Shown here: piece by piece, positions 7,791 through 14,858 of the stretch
Position numbering within the stretch: position 1 is the stretch's first letter
How the letters are laid out: each line of letters opens with the position of its first letter
DNA from: Fimbriimonadaceae bacterium
GTDB taxonomy: Bacteria; Armatimonadota; Fimbriimonadia; Fimbriimonadales; Fimbriimonadaceae
Assembly: GCA_019454125.1 (NCBI GenBank)
Contig: CP075365.1
Coordinates: 1,730,218-1,794,217 of the forward strand
Length of the DNA stretch: 64,000 nt
Reading direction: 5' to 3'
Program-made: the position numbers and the translations under genes
The notes under the pieces: generated by a model
The model's database searches: none
Told to the model about the DNA's origin: nothing
What the model saw: the letters and a program-made list of their open reading frames with translations, nothing else

Positions 7791-9443
7791 TCAAAACTTC
7801 ACCGTCCAGTTGAGCCCGAAGAAGGTGGCGCGGTAGCCGTACGTGTCGTCGACGCGGTCTTTGTACGCCCACGGGGCGACGAAGAGTTCGAGCGTCTGGC
7901 GCTCGCCCAAGTCGCGCCGCAAGGTGGCGGTCAATTCCGTGTTCCGCACGTTGCCCTCTGGCAAGCCCAAGGGGTTGTCGTTGTTCGCGAACGTGTGCTG
8001 GATCGCGAGCGAGAACGACGTCGCATCGTCGAACTGGTGGGCCGCCCCGAAGGCGATGCTGGTGGCGGAGGGGAAGTACCCGTCCAATTCCGGGTTCCCG
8101 GCCACGCGGTACTGCTCACCATAGACCTCGGCGTACGCTTGGGTCCGCTCGTTGAACGTATAGGCCGCACCGACCGTCAGCGTGTTGAGCGAGATCTCGA
8201 CGTTCCGAGGCTCGTTCTGCCGGAAACGGTAGCCATAGCTCGCATAGGCGTTCAGCCTGTCCCAGTCGAAGTCGATGCGGGCGTCCAGCTTCGACCTATC
8301 GTCCCACCAGAGTGAGCGGAAGTCGGTGCCGGTCTGGACCTTGGGGAGGCTTTGCATGTGGTCGATCGAGCCCCGCACCGTGTAGTGCCAGGCGCTGCCC
8401 AACCGGCCAGAGACCCGCGCTTCGAACTCGTTCCACTTGGGGACGTCGACGTAGGACTGGTCGCTGCGAAGCCGCTCGTACTCACGGTGCCGATAGGCCA
8501 GCTGCACGTTCGCAGCCCGGGAGAAGCGGTGCGAGAGCTTGGCGCCCGAGACCCATTGCTGGCGGACGAACGCGTTCTGCACGGCCGGCAGCGAGAGGTC
8601 GACCCGGCGGAACTCGGCGCTCAGGTTCGTTTCCGGCCCGATGTCCCAGCCCCCGCGAAGGGCGAGGCTCTTGACGTTGCTGTCCCGCTCGTTCCGTTGC
8701 TGGATGCGGGTGGTGGCGTAGACCCCTTCCAGGCTGACGTCCGGGGTGACGTCGATCCCGTAGGAAGCGTCGACCCGGCGATAGATCGTCAGCGGCAGGG
8801 CGTCGTTGCGCTCGTTGAACCTCTCCTCGCTCGCGGTGACGGCCAGTGTCCCGCCGAGGACCTGGCCCTGGGTGCCGACGGCGGTCTCACGTGTGTAGGT
8901 GTCGAGGGACGGCTTCGGGCCTTCGTAGTTCTTGTTCTGCTTCCGCTCGCGGTAGCTGGCGAAGGCTACGATCCCCGGCGTGAACCGGTACGAAAGAGCC
9001 GCACGCGTGAACTGGTCGCGGCTGTCCGGGAAGACCACCGGCGAGGGGTCGTCATAGTTGAACCGGTTTGCATCGAGATCGATCCGGGCGCGCCCGTTCG
9101 CGAAGATCAGCGTGCCCTGTTGCACGTTGTCGCTGAGCCACGTGCCGTTAAGCCGCAGGCGGCCCCAAGGTTGGCTCGCGCCGTCCCCCGGCAGGATCGT
9201 GGAGAACTCGACGAGGTCGAACCCTTGGACGGGGGTCGCGTACTGGAACAGCTTGTGCGAGTTCCGCGTAATGTCCCGACCCCGGTAGCCGATGGTCAGC
9301 TTGGACCAAGCGGGCGGCGGGGTTTCAGGTTCGTCCGTCGCCGTGGCCGACCCTTCCTCTTGGGCGACGGCGAGGACCGCGGTCGTCAGGAGGGCAAGGA
9401 TCGTCAGGCGTCGGGAAAGCCAAAGGCTGGAACCGGTGGTCAT
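7791..9443 (-). CDS. MtrB/PioB-like outer-membrane beta-barrel protein
   Basis: A 550-residue protein with a signal peptide (about residues 8-28, ending AVAQ), then a long run of amphipathic strands rich in Tyr, Arg and Asp and a terminal Phe (LNWTVKF), typical of outer-membrane barrels. Its ATG overlaps the stop of the decahaem gene (ATGA at 9443-9440), so synthesis of the two proteins is probably coupled. MtrA-type cytochromes insert into MtrB-type barrels, and this gene pair fits that model. It is shorter than Shewanella MtrB and I see no cysteine, hence no N-terminal CXXC. The family assignment rests on fold style and context and is less certain than the barrel prediction. Confidence 0.75.
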   Translation of the reverse strand: MTTGSSLWLSRRLTILALLTTAVLAVAQEEGSATATDEPETPPPAWSKLTIGYRGRDITRNSHKLFQYATPVQGFDLVEFSTILPGDGASQPWGRLRLNGTWLSDNVQQGTLIFANGRARIDLDANRFNYDDPSPVVFPDSRDQFTRAALSYRFTPGIVAFASYRERKQNKNYEGPKPSLDTYTRETAVGTQGQVLGGTLAVTASEERFNERNDALPLTIYRRVDASYGIDVTPDVSLEGVYATTRIQQRNERDSNVKSLALRGGWDIGPETNLSAEFRRVDLSLPAVQNAFVRQQWVSGAKLSHRFSRAANVQLAYRHREYERLRSDQSYVDVPKWNEFEARVSGRLGSAWHYTVRGSIDHMQSLPKVQTGTDFRSLWWDDRSKLDARIDFDWDRLNAYASYGYRFRQNEPRNVEISLNTLTVGAAYTFNERTQAYAEVYGEQYRVAGNPELDGYFPSATSIAFGAAHQFDDATSFSLAIQHTFANNDNPLGLPEGNVRNTELTATLRRDLGERQTLELFVAPWAYKDRVDDTYGYRATFFGLNWTVKF

Positions 9444-10429
9444 CGCTTAAGCAACTCCGGGCTTGTGTTGCTCCCGTGGGGAGCGGTATGGCAGCCGGCC
9501 GTCCAGCAAGTCCGGCCCGGGTAGTGGTTCTGGAGCCGGTCGGTGTGGCACTGGGCGCAAAGGCCGCGGGAGAAGGAGTTCAGCATCTTCGGGTTGTTCG
9601 AGCCGTGCGGTTTGTGGCACTCCATGCACCCGTCGCCGCTGTGCCCCGCCACCGGGTCGTGCTCGAAGACGAACGGCCCTCGGAACTCGGTGTGGCAGGT
9701 GACGCACTTGTCCCGGTCGTCCTTCACCTTCACCTTGTCGCCCTTGGTCGCGTGGACGGTGTGGCAGTCGCTACAGAGCATGCGGCCTTCAGGGACGGGA
9801 TGGTGCGTGGAGAGCCGGAACTGCGCGGCCTGGGCGCCGTGGCAGGAGCCGCAGAGCGTGGCTTCGTCCGCGCGGAGAAGGTTCTTCGATTCCCGCCTTG
9901 CCGTGAAGACCGGCGCCTTGGTCTCGGAGACTTTGCGCAAACCCTTCATCGGCAGGGCCGGGTCGGAATCGGGGTGGATCTGGTGGCAGCTCACGCAGGC
10001 GAGGTCGGCCTTGGCGTGCTCGGAGCGCTTCCAGTGGGTCGGGCTCAAGGTCGCCTCGTGGCAACGCAGACAGGCCGCCGAGGATTCTTTCGGGTCCATC
10101 TTGCGGAAGGCGAGCACCTCGGCGTTCTCGTCCGCCTGGTGGATGGCGCCCGGCCCGTGGCAGCCCTCGCAGCCCTGCTTCTCGATCGAGAGGCTGGCGT
10201 CGTGCATCACGGCCGAGTGGGCGCTCCCCGCGAAGGCCGTGACCTTTTCGCCGTGGCAGCTGCTGCAGAACTCGTCGCCCATGAAGTCGTCCGCCTTGGC
10301 GCGGGCGAAGAGCTTCTCCGCCTGCGAAGGCTCGTGCTTCGCCTGCTGCGCTTGCGAAGCCGCCCCATAGAACAAGGTGCCGAGGCCAAGGAGCAAGACG
10401 AGCGTCTGCGCCTTAAAAACTTGCCTCAA
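9440..10429 (-). CDS. Decahaem cytochrome c, MtrA/DmsE family
   Basis: Periplasmic decahaem electron carrier expected to sit inside the MtrB-like barrel. It has a signal peptide (about residues 5-25, ending ASQAQQ) and ten haem sites: CSSCH, CEGCH, CLRCH, CVSCH, CGSCH, CSDCH, CVTCH, CMECH, CAQCH and a final CX4CH (CWTAGCH). About 329 residues and ten haems match MtrA/DmsE/PioA proteins. The start is TTG at 10429, chosen because AAAGGAG lies 6 bp upstream and the signal peptide begins there; a longer in-frame ATG at 10540 would add an unlikely basic extension. It is the first gene of the cytochrome operon, and its stop overlaps the barrel gene start. Confidence 0.88.
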   Translation of the reverse strand: MRQVFKAQTLVLLLGLGTLFYGAASQAQQAKHEPSQAEKLFARAKADDFMGDEFCSSCHGEKVTAFAGSAHSAVMHDASLSIEKQGCEGCHGPGAIHQADENAEVLAFRKMDPKESSAACLRCHEATLSPTHWKRSEHAKADLACVSCHQIHPDSDPALPMKGLRKVSETKAPVFTARRESKNLLRADEATLCGSCHGAQAAQFRLSTHHPVPEGRMLCSDCHTVHATKGDKVKVKDDRDKCVTCHTEFRGPFVFEHDPVAGHSGDGCMECHKPHGSNNPKMLNSFSRGLCAQCHTDRLQNHYPGRTCWTAGCHTAPHGSNTSPELLKR

Positions 10430-10449
10430 AACCGACTCCTTTCGGTCAT
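10426..10449 (-). other. Possible 7-codon leader ORF overlapping the decahaem gene start
   Basis: An ATG at 10449, preceded by AAAGGAGCGA, opens a short frame reading MTERSRF and stopping at TGA (10428-10426), which overlaps the TTG start of the decahaem cytochrome. The AAAGGAG used by the cytochrome lies inside this frame. Such an arrangement could couple translation of the leader to the cytochrome. With only seven codons, chance cannot be excluded. Confidence 0.3.
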
Positions 10450-10691
10450 TTCGCTCCTTTAGAGATTTGGGAACTGACCTCCCTTGACCTCTGTGCGGAA
10501 AAGTTAGCCGTTCTGAGGAAGGCAAATATATACCCCCCAAGGGTCAATTTCCGGAGAAAGTGTCGTTATGGACAAGATATATCGGTCTTGCAGGTTCAAA
10601 TGGTGGCCGCGCGGCGAGTTTGCGTGTCCCCAAAAATCAGGGCACGCCATTGTCTCCCCCGGGAGTACCGAATGCTGATAGACCTACCAGG
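10450..10691 (-). promoter_or_regulatory. Probable promoter region of the cytochrome operon
   Basis: About 240 bp without a gene lie between the end of the dus gene and the cytochrome operon. The part near 10520-10560 is AT-richer (minus strand TATATATTTGCC), which could hold a -10 element, but I cannot assign a clear -35/-10 pair or a regulator site. All genes from here to the left edge are on the minus strand with short gaps. Confidence 0.35.
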
Positions 10692-11642
10692 TCAGCCTGC
10701 GAGGAACTCCTCGACCGAGGTGGCGCGCTTAACCCGTTCGAACCCCGTCCAACCGCCGAACCGGTGGGCGAGGCTGCCCCACTGCTTCAGCCGCATGAGG
10801 GCTCGGCCCTCGACCTTGAGCGAGTAGTGCGCCGTCCAGGGCAGAAGCCGCCGGAAAGTGGAGGGCCAGTCCGGGCCCGGACTTGACGGCACTCCCGAAA
10901 GCCCGAGTTCTGCCGCCACGAGGCCGGGCAGAAGGGGGTTGGCGAGGGCGCTGCGCCCCAGCATGAAATGCCTTGCCCCGGTCTCGTCCTGGCACCGACG
11001 GAAGTCGTCGAGGTTCCAGATGTCACCGTTTGCCACAACCGGGATCCCAAGAGCTTTCGCCACCCGCCCGACCGGCTTCCAATAGACGGGCGGCTGATAC
11101 CCCTGCACTCGCGTCCGGGCGTGGACGGTCAGCCAGTCCGCGCCGCCTTCGGCCGCCATCTCCGCGTTGCGGTAGACGTCCTCCACCGTCTCCCATCCGA
11201 GCCGTAGCTTGGCCGAGACGGGCACCCCGCGGGGCACTGCCTGGCGCACGGCACGGACAAGTTCTCGAATGCGGCAGGGGGCCTTGAGCAACGTCGCCCC
11301 GCCGTCGTTGCGGTTCACGGTCTTCGCCGGGCAGCCGAAGTTGATGTCGATCGCGGTCGCCCCGGCCTTCACGGCGTTCAGGGCCGAGGCGGCCATGCGG
11401 TCAGGGTCGCCGCCCAGAATCTGCACCTGAATGGGAAGGCCGGTCGGGGTGGCGGCGCCCGTTAGAAGTTCGGGCACAGCCCGGCGGAAGACTTTTGCGG
11501 GGAGCGCCTCTTGGCTCACCCGGACGAACTCTGAGACGGCGAAGCTGAAGGCGCCCATCTCACCCATCAGGGCGCGCATGGGGGCGTCCGTGACCCCGTC
11601 CATGGGGGCAAGCACCAGCGCCGGCAGGTCCGCCTTCAGCAT
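10692..11642 (-). CDS. dus: tRNA-dihydrouridine synthase, DusC-like
   Basis: Flavin enzyme that reduces uridine to dihydrouridine in the tRNA D-loop. The 316-residue protein has the FMN barrel start LAPMDGVTDAPMR, the catalytic-cysteine motif INFGCPAKTVN, KLRLGW, VHARTRVQGY, VVANGDIW and a GRSALANP phosphate-binding end. EFVRVSQEALPAKVFRRAVPEL near the N-terminus resembles the DusC subgroup (U16) rather than DusA or DusB. The ATG at 11642 is preferred over an in-frame upstream ATG at 11696, since family members begin just before the LAPM motif. It stands alone between the haloperoxidase-like gene and the cytochrome operon, on the same strand. Confidence 0.9.
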   Translation of the reverse strand: MLKADLPALVLAPMDGVTDAPMRALMGEMGAFSFAVSEFVRVSQEALPAKVFRRAVPELLTGAATPTGLPIQVQILGGDPDRMAASALNAVKAGATAIDINFGCPAKTVNRNDGGATLLKAPCRIRELVRAVRQAVPRGVPVSAKLRLGWETVEDVYRNAEMAAEGGADWLTVHARTRVQGYQPPVYWKPVGRVAKALGIPVVANGDIWNLDDFRRCQDETGARHFMLGRSALANPLLPGLVAAELGLSGVPSSPGPDWPSTFRRLLPWTAHYSLKVEGRALMRLKQWGSLAHRFGGWTGFERVKRATSVEEFLAG

Positions 11643-11746
11643 TGCTCTGCTGGATACCGCCTCGGCGCGGTGCGCCCTGGGCCGATCCGCGGGCAAGAGG
11701 AGCGCCGGGCGGCGAGGATTCAGCGGCCCGGCTTCATGGCAAGGAT

Positions 11747-13171
11747 CTAAGGCGTGGCGGCGGTGCCGTTAAAGTAGGTCAAGGCCTTCTCCCAGACCTG
11801 GCGGCCGACCTCGCGGCCCATCGTCCGCGCGTTCAGGTCACCGTCCGCGAAGTGGATGCCACCCAACCGGCGGGAGAGACCCGCCTCGTCTGCCGCGGCG
11901 CTGAAGGTGGGCCAGGAGAGGGTGGTCGCCGTTTGCGGCGTCACGCCGGGCTCCGTGGTGGACTGGCCGGGACCCCAAGAGACCGAGGCGCCGAACCGGT
12001 CGCTGCCTGTGAACCGCTTCAAGACCTCCGCGCTAGCCGCGCTGAAGGTGCTATGGCCCGACGTGTACTCGGCGAACGGCGGGGTGATGAAGGTCGAAGG
12101 CTGGTAAGGGACCCATTCGGAGCCGTCCATGTCCACGACGCCCTTGCCGGGGCCGCCCCAGCCCTTAATGGTCTTGCCCGCGTAGAGGAAGCGGATCGCC
12201 GTGATCGGGCGGCAGAAATCATAGAAGCGCTTGGACTCCCAGCAGCAGATGCCCGCGTCCAGCACCGCGTTGCCCACCAGGAAGAACATCTTCACGTCCT
12301 CGTCGATCCCGTGGCCGTCGCGTTGCGAGACGTACTGCGCAAAGAGGCACCAGTGCCCCGGGGGCAGCTCGCTGTGGGGACCGTTCGCCCAGTATTCGGC
12401 GATCATCTTCTCCTTGTCCGTCAGGTTCGCGGTGAGGTTCAAGACCTCGTCCGCGCGCTGCTTGTACATGGGATCCGGATAAAGCTTCGGCGGGGCAGGG
12501 CGCAGAGCGGCCGCGTTCGTAATGGCGAACGACCTGACGTTGCCCCAATGCGGGGTCAAGAAGCCGGGCGCCTTTCCGTTCGAGAACCGCAGTGGCTGCC
12601 AGCGGTTGGGGTCGTTGATCGTGTCCACCGTGTTGACGGGGGTATAGCCGCTGGTGTCCGCATAGCCGTTCTGCTGGTTGCTGCCGTCCGTCTTGCGATA
12701 GTCCAGGACCGCCTGGGCGGCACGGTTGCCGATGCCGGCCGGGGTCGTGCCGAAGCTGGTGAAGTTCGCGTCGTAGCCGAGCTGCACGAGCAAGGCGTCG
12801 AACTTCGCCTTCTCGGTCGGAAAGAGGTCCGCCAAGGCGCGGCGGGCGGCAAAGCTCACCGCCTCCTCCTTGTTCTTCGTCGTCATCTCGATGCGCGGGC
12901 GGCGGAGGCTGCCCCCGAGCCGGGTGCCGACGGCGACCTTGTCATAGGGCGCCCAAGCCTCGTACATCGCGGTGTGGACGATGGCGATGGCTCGCGAGCC
13001 GGGCGTGGGGCCCGGGCTCACATCGCGGATCGCTTGCAGCAGGGCTTCGTTCCAGAGAACAACGACGGTCTTGGATCGGGGGCCGGGAGCGGCCTGGAAG
13101 GACGAGCCACCGCACCCGATTGCAGAAAAGGCAAGCGCAAAGACCAATGCACGGCCAGCGAATTGAGCCAT
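11747..13171 (-). CDS. Vanadium-dependent haloperoxidase-like lipoprotein (PAP2 superfamily)
   Basis: A 474-residue protein with a lipoprotein signal (FALAFSAIGCGG) and the three phosphate/vanadate-binding motifs of the PAP2/haloperoxidase fold: K-x6-RP (KRFYDFCRP), TSGHST, and RRLGGIHF with the putative vanadate-ligand His. Family enzymes oxidise halides with peroxide or act as phosphatases; which applies here is unknown. The large N-terminal helical region and length match bacterial vanadium haloperoxidase-like proteins. The start is the ATG at 13171; an upstream extension would run through the tRNA-Leu gene and is rejected. Lipid anchoring suggests action in the periplasm or at the outer membrane. 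Confidence 0.82.
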   Translation of the reverse strand: MAQFAGRALVFALAFSAIGCGGSSFQAAPGPRSKTVVVLWNEALLQAIRDVSPGPTPGSRAIAIVHTAMYEAWAPYDKVAVGTRLGGSLRRPRIEMTTKNKEEAVSFAARRALADLFPTEKAKFDALLVQLGYDANFTSFGTTPAGIGNRAAQAVLDYRKTDGSNQQNGYADTSGYTPVNTVDTINDPNRWQPLRFSNGKAPGFLTPHWGNVRSFAITNAAALRPAPPKLYPDPMYKQRADEVLNLTANLTDKEKMIAEYWANGPHSELPPGHWCLFAQYVSQRDGHGIDEDVKMFFLVGNAVLDAGICCWESKRFYDFCRPITAIRFLYAGKTIKGWGGPGKGVVDMDGSEWVPYQPSTFITPPFAEYTSGHSTFSAASAEVLKRFTGSDRFGASVSWGPGQSTTEPGVTPQTATTLSWPTFSAAADEAGLSRRLGGIHFADGDLNARTMGREVGRQVWEKALTYFNGTAATP

Positions 13172-13236
13172 GTCCTTATTATTAGCCACATCGGCACCCT
13201 CTGTAGCGATTTTTAGCAGCAGGTAAACTTTTTTGT

Positions 13237-13326
13237 GGACTGGGCGAGTGGCGGAATTGGTAGACGCGCTGGGTTTAGGTTCCAGTGCCGCGAGGCGTGT
13301 GGGTTCGAGTCCCACCTTGTCCACCA
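13237..13326 (+). tRNA. tRNA-Leu (anticodon TAG)
   Basis: A 90-nt class II tRNA with the Leu-type D-arm (TGGCGGAATTGGTAGACGC), anticodon loop TTTAGGT giving anticodon TAG, a long variable arm (TGCCGCGAGGCGT), a T-arm with GGTTCGAGTCC, and encoded CCA. The acceptor stem GGACTGG / CTTGTCC has one T-T mismatch at pair 5 and one G-T wobble. It reads CUN codons, mainly CUA. Confidence 0.93.
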
Positions 13327-13336
13327 ATGGCGAAGG

Positions 13337-13390
13337 CACCCTCGCCCCTCTGGGGGAGAGGGTCGGTGAGCGGAGCGAACCGGGGTGAGG
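13337..13390 (+). repeat. Dispersed intergenic repeat, copy A
   Basis: A 54-bp element with an ACCCTC...GAGGGT stem-loop, then a core (13357-13390) ending GAACCGGGGTGAGG. The 34-bp core recurs inverted at 54879-54912 with a single mismatch. This copy sits just after tRNA-Leu and before the stop of a convergent gene. Confidence 0.8.
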
Positions 13391-13452
13391 GGTGGCTTTC
13401 CCAGGTGCGACGCAAGTGAAGCCGCCTCAAGCCGCCGCGCTCCGGGCTCCTC

Positions 13453-14124
13453 TCAATCCCACTCTGTGACCGTCGCCCGACCGATAGGCACTAACTTTGT
13501 GGCCCTTCCCGTGGCCGATTCCACGAACCGCGTGGCGCAGGCATAGGGAGCGGCGTAGCGGGTCGCACGGAAGGTCTCCCCCGCCCCCGCGAATTCAACG
13601 AACCCCAGGGTGCGGTAGCCCCGCTCCTTCGGGGCGTTGTGCGGGCCCATCAACCGCTGGGCCAGAAGTTCGGTCAGCACGCCCGGCTGGTTGGCCGCAC
13701 TGGCCGTGAATACGAGTTCCGCGTTTTCCCCGGCCACGGTGACCTGGACGGTGTCGCCTAAGAATGTGCCTTGCGGAGGCAGGAGGGGCGGCGTGGAGGG
13801 CCCGTGGACCTGATAATACTTCACGCAAAGGCCGACAAAGAGGTTCACCGCCTTCGGCACCGTGAGCATCCCGGTCGCCGGGTTCCGCCGGACCTGCCTG
13901 CGGGCATAGGCGCGCCACGCCTCGACTTGATCTTCGTCCAGCCCGTACCAGAATTCGTTGGCCCGCGCCATCGCATAGTTCACGGCGGCTCGCGCATCCG
14001 TGTCCCGCCCAGAACGGCCCGGCACATCGCGCACGACGATCCCGTACTCCGTGTTCGAATAGACGGCGTTGCCCACCCGCCCCGAGAGAGTGCCGAACCC
14101 CGCTCCTGGTTTTAAGACTGCCAT
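13453..14124 (-). CDS. Hypothetical protein, 223 residues
   Basis: The start is the ATG at 14124 (MAVLKPGAGFGTLSGRVGN). There is no signal peptide or membrane segment. The N-terminus, with GRVGNAVYSNTEYGIVVRD followed by a segment of Ala/Arg-rich helix (YARRQVRRNPATGM), resembles a loose group of bacterial and phage-associated proteins that begin with a Gly-rich FGxLSGxxGxxVY motif, but I do not recognise a function. The C-terminal half looks beta-rich. About 200 bp of unassigned sequence separates it from the DUF2993-like gene upstream. Confidence 0.65.
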   Translation of the reverse strand: MAVLKPGAGFGTLSGRVGNAVYSNTEYGIVVRDVPGRSGRDTDARAAVNYAMARANEFWYGLDEDQVEAWRAYARRQVRRNPATGMLTVPKAVNLFVGLCVKYYQVHGPSTPPLLPPQGTFLGDTVQVTVAGENAELVFTASAANQPGVLTELLAQRLMGPHNAPKERGYRTLGFVEFAGAGETFRATRYAAPYACATRFVESATGRATKLVPIGRATVTEWD

Positions 14125-14327
14125 TGCTAAGATGGATGGTCGGTCGCCAGACAAGTCTTCTGGACGCCAACTTCGTCCGTCCTTCGGTCGCGACCGGTGG
14201 TCGATCCGTGGTGCACCGGTCGTCCACCCGTGCCCGACCCGCGGCGCAGACGGGAAAGCCTTGTGGCCCCACTCTGAGCGCTGGCCGGTGCTGCTTGCTG
14301 AGGGCCGCCCTGGAGAGGGGGAAGAGC

Positions 14328-14840
14328 CTACTGGACGGGGGCTTCGGCCCGGAGGGTGATCGCGCCGCTCTCCGCCGTGACCTCTCGCAGAAGGAGGGTC
14401 AGGGGTAGGTCGGCCGCGTCGATGAGCGGGTTGATCTTGGCGAGTTGGCCCTCGACCGCGCCACGGGCCAGAGGGACGGAAACGTCCTCCAGTTCCACCA
14501 CGAGCCGCCGGTCGTCTTCGATCACGAGCCGGCATGTGACGGTCGCGCGGACCTCGAAAATGAGCTTCGCGGTGGCATGGATCTTCACCAAGCCGCCGCC
14601 GATTTCCGCTTCCACTTGGCGCAGGACCCCGTCGGACTGGCGCTCGATGAAGGCGGCCACATCCTGTTCCCGCACGACGGCGGTCGCCGATCCCTCCTCC
14701 GCGAGGGTCAGGCGGTTTGTCGCGAGGTCGAACGAGGCCCCGCCGAGGTCGAGTTGGAGGTTGCCGATGCGCAAGCCCACGGGCAGGACGAGCCCCTCCG
14801 ACGAGGCCGTTAGGCTGTTGAGCAGGTAGGTGCCGTCCAT
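14328..14840 (-). CDS. DUF2993/LmeA-like protein
   Basis: A 170-residue soluble beta-rich protein. Alternating strands such as LQLDLGGASFDLATNRLTL and the ending NPLIDAADLPLTLLLREVTAESGAITLRA resemble LmeA/DUF2993 proteins, which bind lipids at the cell envelope. Unlike secreted LmeA, no signal peptide is visible from the ATG at 14840. It is divergent from the GHL10 gene with only 18 bp between starts, so the two share a promoter region. The family call is moderate. Confidence 0.6.
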   Translation of the reverse strand: MDGTYLLNSLTASSEGLVLPVGLRIGNLQLDLGGASFDLATNRLTLAEEGSATAVVREQDVAAFIERQSDGVLRQVEAEIGGGLVKIHATAKLIFEVRATVTCRLVIEDDRRLVVELEDVSVPLARGAVEGQLAKINPLIDAADLPLTLLLREVTAESGAITLRAEAPVQ

Positions 14841-14858
14841 TCGCTCGGGTAGTGTGGC

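Noticed and set aside
11642-13216. Open frame of 524 codons on the plus strand
   Set aside because: It is antisense to the haloperoxidase-like gene and part of dus, Arg/Val/Ala-rich and without recognisable motifs.
13003-13339. Longer start for the haloperoxidase-like gene
   Set aside because: The extension crosses the tRNA-Leu gene; the lipoprotein signal begins at 13171.
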